DNA of 37,198 nucleotides from Streptomyces sp. CBMA291 (GTDB lineage Bacteria; Actinomycetota; Actinomycetes; Streptomycetales; Streptomycetaceae), in NCBI RefSeq assembly GCF_014596525.1, contig NZ_MSJP01000054.1:1-37198 (forward strand). Direction: 5' to 3'. The notes under the pieces were generated by a model, which made no database searches, was not told the DNA's origin, and worked only from the letters and a program-made list of their open reading frames with translations. The position numbers and the translations under genes were made by a program. Every line of letters starts with the position of its first letter. Positions within the stretch are counted from its first letter, which is position 1. Below, piece by piece: positions 15,894-22,852 of this stretch.

Positions 15894-18020
15894 TCAGCCG
15901 TCGGTGCCGGGCGTGACCGGGTCGAGGACGCCTGCGGGGACGCGGGCGGCCGGGGCGGGCGCGGGGACGGGGCCCTGGACGCCGGTCGCCGCGAGCGGGG
16001 CGGGGGCGGCGGGCAGGGTGAGGGTGAGCGGGGTGGCGGTGGCGGCGGTCCAGCCGGAGCGGGTGCCCGCGTAGGCCTCGGCGTAGGCGGTGCCCGCGCG
16101 GAGGGTGCCGGTGGGCATGGTGGCGGGGACGTTCAGTCCGGCCGGGGCCTCGACGGTCACGGTGTCGCCGATGCGGTACGCGGTGACCTGGCCGGCCTGT
16201 ACGGCGGTCTGCCAGGCGGTGCGGCGCTGGAGTTCGCGGCCGATGTCCTTCATCCGCAGGTTGACCACGGGGGTGCTGGCGGCGAAGAGGGCCTGGTAGG
16301 TGTCGAGTACGCCGTCGAGGACGGGGTAGGCGATGCGGTCCTCGGCCAGGTTCGACTGGTGGATGAAGTGCGGCTTGGGGTCGTTGGCGAGGACGTGGCC
16401 GAGGGCGATCCGGCGCTCCAGCGGCACGATGTGGTTCGTGTAGCCGGTGGCCGGGTCGAGGGGGGTGGGCAGGCAGGTGGTGGTCGCGGGGTTGTCCTCG
16501 CAGATCCCGCTGCCGCCCTGGGCGCGGCTGGTGTAGATCCAGTTGTACTCGTCGACCTGCTCGGCGGCCCGGCCCGCGTTGTAGAAGATGTTCATCGGGT
16601 AGCGGGGGACGGTGGTGGCGGGGCCGACCTGGCGCTGGCCGGTCTCGCGGGAGTTGTCCGAGCCCAGCCAGGTGATGCTGTTGTCGGCGAGGGCGAGGGC
16701 GAGGTTCGGGTTGTCGGCGGTCTGCTGGGGCAGGACGCGCAGCCCGGAGTGTTCGCCGGTGACCAGTTCGCCGTTCTCCAGGGGCAGTCCGGCGGTCTGG
16801 CCCCAGACGCGGTTGACGGAGATCTCGTCGGAGATGGCGGTCCGGCTGACCCACTTGACGGAGCCGCCGGGCAGGGTGGCGCAGCGCCAGGGGACGACCG
16901 AGATGTCCTGCTCGCAGCCGAGGAAGGCGTGCGTGTAGGTGTGGTTGATCCAGCGGAACTCGTTGCGCTGGTTGACGAAGCGGTCGGCCAGCGGGTCGGC
17001 GCCGTTGTTGTCGTTGCGGTAGTCGACGCTGCCTGCGGCGTTGTAGGCGAGGTCGAACTTCAGGCCCCGGGCGTTCTGCCAGGCGACGGCCGCGTCGACG
17101 TCGGCGGCGGTCATCCGGATCGGGTCGGGCGTGGCGTTGGGGTCGGTGCAGTCGACGTCGCCGGGGGTGCAGTTGAGCACCGAGTTCCAGCGGTCGTCGG
17201 CGGCGAAGACGTCGTCGACGTGGACGGCGAAGTAGTTGCGGGAGGCGCCGAGGTGCACGCCACCGGTCATCCAGTCGACGATGCCGCGGGCCAGCAGGCG
17301 GAACTGCTGCTGGTAGCGGTTGTAGACGAAGGTGACGACGAGTTCGCGGCGTCCGCCGTGCCGGTACTCGCCGACCAGCGAGCCCTTCTTGGTGGTGCCG
17401 GGGATGGGTGCCTCGACGTAGGGGGTGAAGTCGGCGCCCGCCACGGGGGTGGAGAGGTAGGCGTAACTCTCGCCGACGGTGGGCGAGTTGTCCTCGAAGG
17501 GGACGGCCCCGGCGAGGTAGCCGAAGGCGCCGCTCCGGCCCGCGGTGGTCACCTGGGCCTCGACGCCGTCGAGGCTGCCGGAGTAGCCGCCGTAGACGGG
17601 GTACTGGAGTCCGGCCTCGGGCCTGGCGTACGTGTACGCGTCGACCTGCGGGATGCCGTAGGTCTGCTCGTAGGCGGCGAGGGCGGTCATCTCGGCGGAG
17701 TTCGCCGGGAACGGGTTGTCGTTCGGCAGGACGACCGCCTGGAACTTGGCCCGTGCGCGGCCGCCGACGGTGTCGGACAGGTAGGCGGCGTTGATGACCG
17801 GCCGGTCGGCGCGGTTCAGGTCGATCTCCGTGTACGGAGTCCCCGCCGTCTCCAGCTCGGCCGCGATGGCCTGGGTGGCGGGTCCGCCGTCGGTGACGAC
17901 CAGGACCCGCAGGTCGACGCGGGCCGGTGTGTCGTCGGCCCGCGCGGTCGTGGCGGGCAGGACGAGCCCTGCCAGGAGCGCGCCCGTGGCGAGCAGTGTG
18001 GTGCTGGTGATCCGCTTCAT
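15894..18020 (-). CDS. Secreted polysaccharide deacetylase-like protein (Agd3/CE18-like)
   Basis: This 708-residue protein starts with a clear Sec signal (KRITSTTLLATGALLAGL, ending near TARA). An N-terminal region of about 230 residues (VDLRVLVVTDGGP, then a beta-rich part) may be a carbohydrate-binding module. The central region carries FAVHVDDVF with H267, D269 and D270, and NHTYTH with H360 and H364. These match the D-D and H-[ST]-x-x-H metal motifs of NodB-fold deacetylases. A C-terminal sandwich-like domain and an Ala/Pro tail follow, with no membrane anchor. The layout resembles Agd3, the fungal GAG deacetylase (CE18, CBM87). It should remove N-acetyl groups from an exported amino-sugar polymer. 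ATG 18020 has GGGAGGGG upstream. Family assignment is by motif only. Confidence 0.75.
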   Translation of the reverse strand: MKRITSTTLLATGALLAGLVLPATTARADDTPARVDLRVLVVTDGGPATQAIAAELETAGTPYTEIDLNRADRPVINAAYLSDTVGGRARAKFQAVVLPNDNPFPANSAEMTALAAYEQTYGIPQVDAYTYARPEAGLQYPVYGGYSGSLDGVEAQVTTAGRSGAFGYLAGAVPFEDNSPTVGESYAYLSTPVAGADFTPYVEAPIPGTTKKGSLVGEYRHGGRRELVVTFVYNRYQQQFRLLARGIVDWMTGGVHLGASRNYFAVHVDDVFAADDRWNSVLNCTPGDVDCTDPNATPDPIRMTAADVDAAVAWQNARGLKFDLAYNAAGSVDYRNDNNGADPLADRFVNQRNEFRWINHTYTHAFLGCEQDISVVPWRCATLPGGSVKWVSRTAISDEISVNRVWGQTAGLPLENGELVTGEHSGLRVLPQQTADNPNLALALADNSITWLGSDNSRETGQRQVGPATTVPRYPMNIFYNAGRAAEQVDEYNWIYTSRAQGGSGICEDNPATTTCLPTPLDPATGYTNHIVPLERRIALGHVLANDPKPHFIHQSNLAEDRIAYPVLDGVLDTYQALFAASTPVVNLRMKDIGRELQRRTAWQTAVQAGQVTAYRIGDTVTVEAPAGLNVPATMPTGTLRAGTAYAEAYAGTRSGWTAATATPLTLTLPAAPAPLAATGVQGPVPAPAPAARVPAGVLDPVTPGTDG

Positions 18021-18140
18021 GCGGTGGTGTTCCCCTCCCGGAGCAGGGGTGAGTACGGCTCCGTGGAGCGGACGCACCCCCTCGTGCACGCCGGCATCCC
18101 CCTCGAAGGCCGGTCGTTCACGCATCCGTCGCGTCAAATG

Positions 18141-18169
18141 GTGAGGTATCTGTGAGGTTTTTGTGGTCA
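18141..18169. promoter_or_regulatory. Three heptamers at exact 11-bp spacing upstream of the deacetylase gene
   Basis: GTGAGGT occurs at 18141-18147 and again at 18152-18158, and a related GTGGTCA at 18163-18169. The period is exactly 11 bases, so the copies lie on one face of the helix. SARP/AfsR-type activators and some response regulators bind direct heptamers of this spacing. The site is 121-149 bases upstream of the deacetylase start and is AT-richer than its surroundings. No matching -10 hexamer is obvious, so this remains a candidate operator. Confidence 0.45.
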
Positions 18170-18309
18170 TGCCGCGCAAGGTGACGAAAAGTCGCGGGTC
18201 CGGATGGGGGCGGTGACGGCGCCGCCGGAGCGTTCCGGAGGTCCGTCCGTATCACCGGAGGCGCCCCCTCCGATGGCCTTCGAGTCAGTGCTGGCGGGCA
18301 TGGGGGCCA

Positions 18310-18334
18310 CCGGCGGGCCGAGAGGGCCCGCCGG
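18310..18334. terminator. Hairpin terminator for the small secreted protein gene
   Basis: CCGGCGGGCC (18310-18319) pairs exactly with GGCCCGCCGG (18325-18334) around a GAGAG loop. It lies about 80 bases downstream of the stop at 18416 on the minus strand. Confidence 0.7.
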
Positions 18335-18415
18335 CGGCACCGCCATTGGTGTGGACCTGCCGAACTCCCCACGCTTGGGGCGGTTTTCGGCCGTGGTCGA
18401 ACCCGTGCCGGTGGA

Positions 18416-18940
18416 TCAGACGCAGAGGACGCGGGTGTCCGGGGTGTAGACCGGGCCGCCGCTGAGGCTCGTGGTGTCGCTGAACTCGGCGTAGAAGTAC
18501 GAGTAGAAGCCGATGTTGCCGTTGCAGCCGGAGTCGGAGGCGACCTGGAGGGTCAGCGTGACGGTGCGGCTCTGGCCGGGCGGGATGGTGGCGCCGTAGT
18601 TGCCGCCCAGGTTGGCGGGGCCGGTGCCGGAGCAGGAGGTGCTGCCCGAGGGGCCGGTGAGCGTACAGCCGGTGAACGAGTACTTGAGGTCCGGGCGCTG
18701 GGTGGTCAGCCAGGTCGGGTCGATGGTCTGGTAGACGAACCAGATGTCGTAGGTCTTGTTGTTCGTGAGCGTCATCGACAGGTCCACGGTGCCGCCGGGG
18801 GTGGTGGTGGCGGAGCTGGTGGAGAACGTCAGCTGGGCGTCGGCGGGGGTGGCGCTCGCGGCCGGGGCCAGACCGAAGAGGGCCAGGCAGAGGGCGAGGA
18901 CGGCGGTGAGACCGAGGCGTCGGTTCAGAAGTGATCGCAT
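18416..18940 (-). CDS. Small secreted protein, unknown function
   Basis: The 174-residue product has a Sec signal (RSLLNRRLGLTAVLALCLAL, cleavage near AASA). The mature part is Thr/Ser/Gly-rich and beta-rich: TTTPGGTVDLSMTLTNN, KTYDIWFVYQ and PPGQSRTVTLTLQV suggest an immunoglobulin-like or CARDB-like sandwich. Four cysteines (SFTGC, STSC, DSGC, RVLC) could form two disulfides. ATG 18940 has no clear ribosome site, so the start rests on the signal peptide, and a leaderless transcript is possible. It sits beside the exopolysaccharide locus but is separated by 395 bases and a terminator, so a matrix role is speculative. Confidence 0.7.
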   Translation of the reverse strand: MRSLLNRRLGLTAVLALCLALFGLAPAASATPADAQLTFSTSSATTTPGGTVDLSMTLTNNKTYDIWFVYQTIDPTWLTTQRPDLKYSFTGCTLTGPSGSTSCSGTGPANLGGNYGATIPPGQSRTVTLTLQVASDSGCNGNIGFYSYFYAEFSDTTSLSGGPVYTPDTRVLCV

Positions 18941-19596
18941 GGCCCGGGAGGCTAGGCACCCGGAGGGCTCCCCGTCTTCCCGGCGAGGCGGAAGCCGGGG
19001 CTCCCCACGGCCGAAAGTAGTCCTCTCGTGAAGGCTGTGTAGAGAAATCGTGAAGGCCGGACACGGGGTCCTTTCCGCAGGCCGTGCCGAGTGTGACATC
19101 TCGCCAGAGGGCATATGCGGAGACCGGCGCGAACTCCCCTTTCCCGCCTCAGATTTGGCGCGTACGCAACAGACCGATTTTCACGGAAAGCCCTTTCGCC
19201 CCAGACGTCCGGCAACCCTTTTCAGACAGTCGGCGCGTTCTCGACGTACGCCAGGGAAGCTCGGAGACGACCGCCGGGATCGCTTGAAAATGATCAACCC
19301 TGATCGATTACTTTCCGTTATTTTCTTTGATTTTCCTGTGCACGTTTGGGCCCCCGTGATCGCTGATACCGGTGGAGGCGATCGCCTCCGGTACCGCGGG
19401 GAGGGGGTGGCGGGCGGTGCTCACGATCGACGGGAGGGGGCCATATGCGGCACGGCATGACGGTGTCACCGGGCGGACTCGCCGCGGTGGCCGGGGCGCG
19501 GGGGGACATCGCGCGGACCGGGGGACGCGCACCCGCGGCCACGGCGGAGGGGGCCGCCCGCCAGAGGCGTTCCGATACGGACACAGGGGTGCTTCG
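18941..19596. other. Divergent intergenic region, 0.65 kb, AT-rich, no convincing gene
   Basis: This region lies between the small secreted protein and the sigma factor genes. Positions about 19283-19345 are strikingly AT-rich for this genome and contain two TGATC copies (19291 and 19301) and a TTGAAA (19284). An ECF-type promoter candidate at 19185 is listed separately. Short reading frames here lack codon bias. Confidence 0.55.
19185..19209 (+). promoter_or_regulatory. Candidate ECF-sigma promoter (GGAAA-N16-CGTC)
   Basis: GGAAA at 19185-19189 and CGTC at 19206-19209, with a 16-base spacer, fit the GGAAC-N16-CGTC-like pattern of many ECF sigma factors. The next plus-strand gene encodes an ECF sigma factor, so autoregulation is plausible. 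The resulting leader would be long, about 380 bases. Confidence 0.35.
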
Positions 19597-20196
19597 GTGA
19601 GCGATGTCGGTACGGAGGAAACCGGCGCCACCGGGCCGCCGCGGACCCCCCTCCACCTGGCCGGGTCCCCCGCCGGGTACTGGGAGTTCCACGCCCGGAC
19701 ATACGACCGCTTCGTCCGGTACGCCCGCTACGACCTGCGCTCGGACGAACTCGCCGAGGCGGCCGTCGAGACCACTTTCACCGAGCTGCTGCACCAGTGG
19801 CCGAGGATCGAAGCACGGGACAATCCCACCGCCTACGCCTGGACCGTCCTGAAGAAACGCCTCATCGACCAGGGACGCAGGCGGCTGCGGACCGCTCTGC
19901 CCGTCGACGATCCCACGCTGGGAAGCCTGCTCGACGAACGCGCCGGAACCGGCGACACCGCCGACGCGCTGACCCTGCGGATCACCGTACGCGACGCCGT
20001 CCGCCGTCTGCCCGAGCGGCAGCGCGACGTGATCGCCCTCTACTACCTGCTCGACCAGCCCACCCCCGTGGTGGCCGAGGTCCTCGGCATCAGCGAGGCC
20101 ACCGTCCGGTCGCACATCAACCGGGCGCTCCCCCGCCTCGGGCGGCTGCTCGACCTGCCGGGCAGCCGCCCGGAGCACGGAGGGGCCGGCTCATGA
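19597..20196 (+). CDS. RNA polymerase ECF-type sigma factor
   Basis: The 199-residue protein has region 2 at about residues 26-95 (FHARTYDRFVRYARYDLRSDELAEAAVETTF, abridged; the ending NPTAYAWTVLKKRLIDQGRRR is typical). Region 4 (about 130-180) contains LPERQRDVIALYYLLDQ and an HTH (VVAEVLGISEATVRSHINRAL). It directs RNA polymerase to a small gene set. GTG 19597 follows a weak AGGGG-type site; in-frame upstream codons lack sequence resembling a sigma factor. Its stop overlaps the next gene as ATGA. Unlike classical ECF pairs, the partner is not a transmembrane anti-sigma factor but a soluble IclR-like protein. Confidence 0.87.
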   Translation: MSDVGTEETGATGPPRTPLHLAGSPAGYWEFHARTYDRFVRYARYDLRSDELAEAAVETTFTELLHQWPRIEARDNPTAYAWTVLKKRLIDQGRRRLRTALPVDDPTLGSLLDERAGTGDTADALTLRITVRDAVRRLPERQRDVIALYYLLDQPTPVVAEVLGISEATVRSHINRALPRLGRLLDLPGSRPEHGGAGS

Positions 20197-22325
20197 ACGA
20201 GCACACCGGGGCCTTCCGGTCCGTGGAGGAGGCCCTCGCCGCGGCCTCGCCCCGCTTTCCCCGCCCCGACCTCACGACCTCCCGCGCCCGGCTTCTGGCC
20301 CACGCCACCGGCCTCCCGCACCCGCCCGCCACCGACCTCGCCGCCCCACCCGAATCCCTCACGGAGAGTCACGACGCACCGGAGCCGCTCGACGCCGACG
20401 AGGCGGCGCACCGGCTCGACGCCCTGTGCGCCACCGTCGTCCTGTCCGCATCGGCCGGGTCCTCGCTCGCCGCCTTCGCCGAGTACGCGGCGGCCGACCC
20501 CGGAGGCGCGCTCGTCTTCGCCTGCGTGCTGCACCTCGCCGGGGACGGCGAAGGAGCCACCTTCTGGTGGCGGTTGGCCGCCGGAGCCGAGCAGGACGTG
20601 GCCGCCCACTGCCTGTTCCTGGACCACTCCCGCCGGGGCGAGTACCACGACGCGACCCTCTGGGCCCGCCGTCTCGCCGACCCCGGCGCCCTCCGCGCGC
20701 TCTGCGTCGACGCACCCCTCCCCCCACCCCGGCTGCGCCAGGCACTCACCCGGATCGGGCGGCTGACGGACCGCCACGACCACGAGGACCACGGCCCGGT
20801 CCCCCTGGCGAGCCCGGCCCTGGCCAAGGAGGTCTTCACGCTGGCCCTCCGGCGTGACGAACCGGCCCCGGGACACTGGATGGTCCCGCACCCGACGACG
20901 GCGCACCGGCCCGACGCGCGGGACACCGGGCCCGACGGGCGGGACGGGGGGCCCGGGGAGGCCCGTCGAGCGAAGCCGTCGGTGGGGCTCCACGCGGCCG
21001 AAAAACGCCCGATGCCCGACGGAAAGACGACGGCCCGCACGTCCGACGGAGCGGCAAAGGCCCGGACACCCGACGGAAAGGCGACTGCCCCGACACCCGG
21101 CCAAGAGGCGACGGCCCCGGCGCCCAGCGGAAAAGCGAAGGCCCCGACACCCGGCCGAGAGGCGACGGCCCCGGCACCCGACGGAAAGGCGGTGCCCCCG
21201 GCACCCGCCGGATCCGCCCGCCCCACGGAAACCACCCGCCCCCTTGGCCGCTTGGACACCACCCGCCCCGTCACCCCCTTGGAGACCGCCCGCCCCACCC
21301 TCCTCACCCGGCCCATGGAAACCCCCCGCCCCGCCGCAAGCACCGTCTTCTCCGGCAGCCCCCTGCGGCACACGACCCTCACCGCGCTCGCCCAGCGGAT
21401 GCCCGACGCGCCCCACGCGCCGGACCGGTGGACCGAGGCGATGCGGGTGCTGGACGTCCTGCACGCGGTGCGGGGCGCTCGCCGCCCCCTCGCCCCGGCC
21501 GAGATCGCCTCCTCGGCGGGGCTCGCCGGAGTCGACCTCACCCAGCTGCTGCGGTGGCTGCGCGGGCATCTTCTGCTCAGCCGTCTCACCGACGGTTCGT
21601 ACGGCGTCGGACCGCTCTTCTCCCCCGCCCCCGCGGGGGATCCCGTCCTCCGCCACGACACCCTCACCCGACTGCTCGACGAGCTGAGGGACACCACGGG
21701 CGCGGCCGTCTACCTCTCCCGGTACACCGACGGGGAGATCGACATCCAGCACTGCTCGGACAGCCCCGCCGCCCCGGCGATCACCCAGTGGGTCGACCTC
21801 AGGGAAGCCGCCCACGCCAGCGCCAACGGCAAGAGCCTCATGGCCCAACTCGACTTCGAAAGCCGGATGGACCACCTGGCCCGGCATCGCCCCTACGCCC
21901 TGACGGAGCGGACCATCACCGACCCCGCCGCCCTCTTCCGCGCCCTCGACGGACACGGTCCCCACGCCAGCCAGTTCGACGTCCTGGAGTACTCGCGGCG
22001 GGAGGTCTGCGTGGCGGTCCCGGTCGCGCTCGGCGAACAGCCCGCCTGTGTCGCCCTGTCCCTGCCCTCCGACCGGCTGCCCCGCCTCGTCGACGCCGCC
22101 CGGATCCTCTCCGGGCAGTCGGCCCTGATCCTGCTGACCCTCCTCGCCGTGCTGCCCGCCGAACCCGCCCCGGCGCCCGGGGAGACGGCGAAAGACGCGT
22201 CCTCGGCCGGACCGCCCAGAGGAGGAACGGCCTCCCGCCACGCCGTCCCTGGGCTGCTCCTGCCGACCGGCTCGCCCGGACTCCCGCCCGCCGGCTGGAC
22301 CGGCTTCCTCACCGGTACGCGGTAG
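20193..22325 (+). CDS. IclR-like regulator with long N-terminal extension, coupled to an ECF sigma factor
   Basis: This 710-residue protein has three parts. Residues 1-260 form a mainly helical region (DADEAAHRLDALCATVV; EGATFWWRLAAGAEQDVAAH) similar to unnamed Streptomyces regulatory proteins. Residues about 274-372 are a low-complexity linker with nine-residue repeats. From about 410 there is a winged HTH (AMRVLDVLHAVRGARRPLAP, then EIASSAGLAGVDLTQLLRWL), and an IclR effector-binding domain covers about 490-660 (THR-x-AAVYLSRYTDGEI-like, AHASANGKSLMAQL, EVCVAVPVAL). It has no membrane helix. ATG 20193 overlaps the sigma factor stop with GGAGGGG upstream, so the two proteins are probably co-made. 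It may sense a ligand and control the sigma factor or its regulon; this is inferred. Confidence 0.8.
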   Translation: MNEHTGAFRSVEEALAAASPRFPRPDLTTSRARLLAHATGLPHPPATDLAAPPESLTESHDAPEPLDADEAAHRLDALCATVVLSASAGSSLAAFAEYAAADPGGALVFACVLHLAGDGEGATFWWRLAAGAEQDVAAHCLFLDHSRRGEYHDATLWARRLADPGALRALCVDAPLPPPRLRQALTRIGRLTDRHDHEDHGPVPLASPALAKEVFTLALRRDEPAPGHWMVPHPTTAHRPDARDTGPDGRDGGPGEARRAKPSVGLHAAEKRPMPDGKTTARTSDGAAKARTPDGKATAPTPGQEATAPAPSGKAKAPTPGREATAPAPDGKAVPPAPAGSARPTETTRPLGRLDTTRPVTPLETARPTLLTRPMETPRPAASTVFSGSPLRHTTLTALAQRMPDAPHAPDRWTEAMRVLDVLHAVRGARRPLAPAEIASSAGLAGVDLTQLLRWLRGHLLLSRLTDGSYGVGPLFSPAPAGDPVLRHDTLTRLLDELRDTTGAAVYLSRYTDGEIDIQHCSDSPAAPAITQWVDLREAAHASANGKSLMAQLDFESRMDHLARHRPYALTERTITDPAALFRALDGHGPHASQFDVLEYSRREVCVAVPVALGEQPACVALSLPSDRLPRLVDAARILSGQSALILLTLLAVLPAEPAPAPGETAKDASSAGPPRGGTASRHAVPGLLLPTGSPGLPPAGWTGFLTGTR
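21012..21227 (+). repeat. 27-bp (nine-residue) in-frame repeats in the IclR-like protein
   Basis: About eight units of nine codons run in register: MPDGKTTAR, TSDGAAKAR, TPDGKATAP, TPGQEATAP, APSGKAKAP, TPGREATAP, APDGKAVPP and APAGSARPT. A second related nine-residue series (ETTRPLGRL, DTTRPVTPL, ETARPTLLT) follows to 21308. The array links the N-terminal region to the winged helix and looks like a flexible, expandable linker. Confidence 0.85.
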
Positions 22326-22351
22326 CCCGCCCGGACCGCCCGCGTCGCCCC

Positions 22352-22373
22352 GCACCCGTGAGCCCGGGGGTGC
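22352..22373. terminator. Weak hairpin after the IclR-like gene
   Basis: GCACCC (22352-22357) and GGGTGC (22368-22373) form a six-base-pair stem with a ten-base loop, 27 bases after the stop. It is a modest terminator candidate. Confidence 0.4.
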
Positions 22374-22447
22374 ACCGCCCTGCCCGACCCACCGTGAACG
22401 GACGTCGGCGCGCGACCGGGTTCCTCCGGCGCGCCCACCCTCCATCG

Positions 22448-22672
22448 ATGAAGGACCTCCTCCTCTCCGCGCTGCCGGAGTTCCTCGGCAGCCTCTGCGC
22501 CGCCCTCGTCCTCGCCGCCGGCACCCGGACCGCCCGCCGTCCGCGCACCCGAAGGGCCCGGCACGCCCGCCGCACCGGGCCCCCGAACACCCGTACCGCG
22601 CCCGGCGCCCCGCCCTCCCCGGAAATTCCCGGCAGGACGGGAAACGGACTGTTACGCTCAAGGAGACGTTGA
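22448..22672 (+). CDS. Possible small membrane protein (74 aa)
   Basis: The frame begins KDLLLSALPEFLGSLCAALV, with one hydrophobic helix at about residues 4-24, followed by a strongly basic Arg-rich tail. This resembles many short Streptomyces single-helix proteins. No clear ribosome site precedes ATG 22448. Codon bias is acceptable but the tail is low-complexity. It ends 23 bases before the leader peptide. It could be spurious. Confidence 0.4.
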   Translation: MKDLLLSALPEFLGSLCAALVLAAGTRTARRPRTRRARHARRTGPPNTRTAPGAPPSPEIPGRTGNGLLRSRRR

Positions 22673-22695
22673 CCTTTGATCGAGGAGTCGCAGAC

Positions 22696-22725
22696 GTGGT
22701 GGGTGACGACGACATCTCCGGGTGA
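22696..22725 (+). CDS. Nine-residue leader peptide upstream of the ABC-F gene
   Basis: GTG 22696 follows GAGGAG at 22682-22687 with ideal spacing and opens the frame M-V-G-D-D-D-I-S-G before a TGA at 22723-22725. Its 3' end overlaps the stem CTCCGG (22716-22721)/CCGGAG (22729-22734). Short leader peptides that sense ribosome stalling are known upstream of antibiotic-inducible ABC-F and Erm genes. The peptide is visible in the sequence; its regulatory role is inferred. Confidence 0.55.
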   Translation: MVGDDDISG

Positions 22726-22741
22726 GATCCGGAGCTGACGG

Positions 22742-22838
22742 CCACCGGGAGCGCCGAGGAGCGCAGCCGGGGTGGTTTGTCTCGTCGTACCTCTTTCCGC
22801 ACGTCTGCCCGGGGCGGAGCTGTCTTCGCCCCCACCCC
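22742..22838 (+). promoter_or_regulatory. Putative transcription attenuator of the ABC-F operon
   Basis: A terminator-like hairpin GGGGCGGAG (22811-22819)/CTTCGCCCC (22824-22832), with one G-U pair and a CTGT loop, lies 20 bases before the ABC-F start. The upstream segment GGGGTGG (22769-22775) can pair with CCACCCC (22832-22838) at the foot of that hairpin, or its GGTGG with CCACC (22742-22746). These mutually exclusive folds would let leader-peptide translation choose between termination and read-through. Confidence 0.5.
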
Positions 22839-22852
22839 CTTCGAGGTTCTCC

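Larger units (their letters stand above)
18021..18415. other. Upstream region of the exopolysaccharide locus, no gene
   Basis: This 395-base gap separates the deacetylase start from the small secreted protein stop. It contains an AT-rich patch at about 18138-18170 with 11-bp-spaced repeats and a strong hairpin near 18310, both listed separately. No reading frame with good codon bias was seen. Confidence 0.6.
22326..22852. other. Leader region of the ABC-F genes
   Basis: This 527-base region between the IclR-like regulator and the first ABC-F gene holds a weak hairpin, one possible small membrane protein gene, a nine-residue leader peptide and a terminator-like hairpin (all listed). A -10-like TACGCT lies at 22653-22658, which would start transcription about 20 bases before the leader peptide ribosome site. 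Confidence 0.5.

Noticed and set aside
15894..18179. Longer minus-strand reading of the deacetylase-like protein starting at 18179
   Set aside because: The extra 53 residues lack codon bias and would bury the signal peptide that begins at 18020.
19284..19312. TTGAAA-N17-ATTACT as the sigma factor promoter
   Set aside because: The -10 match is poor and the general AT-richness of 19283-19345 makes chance hits likely; left only as an alternative.
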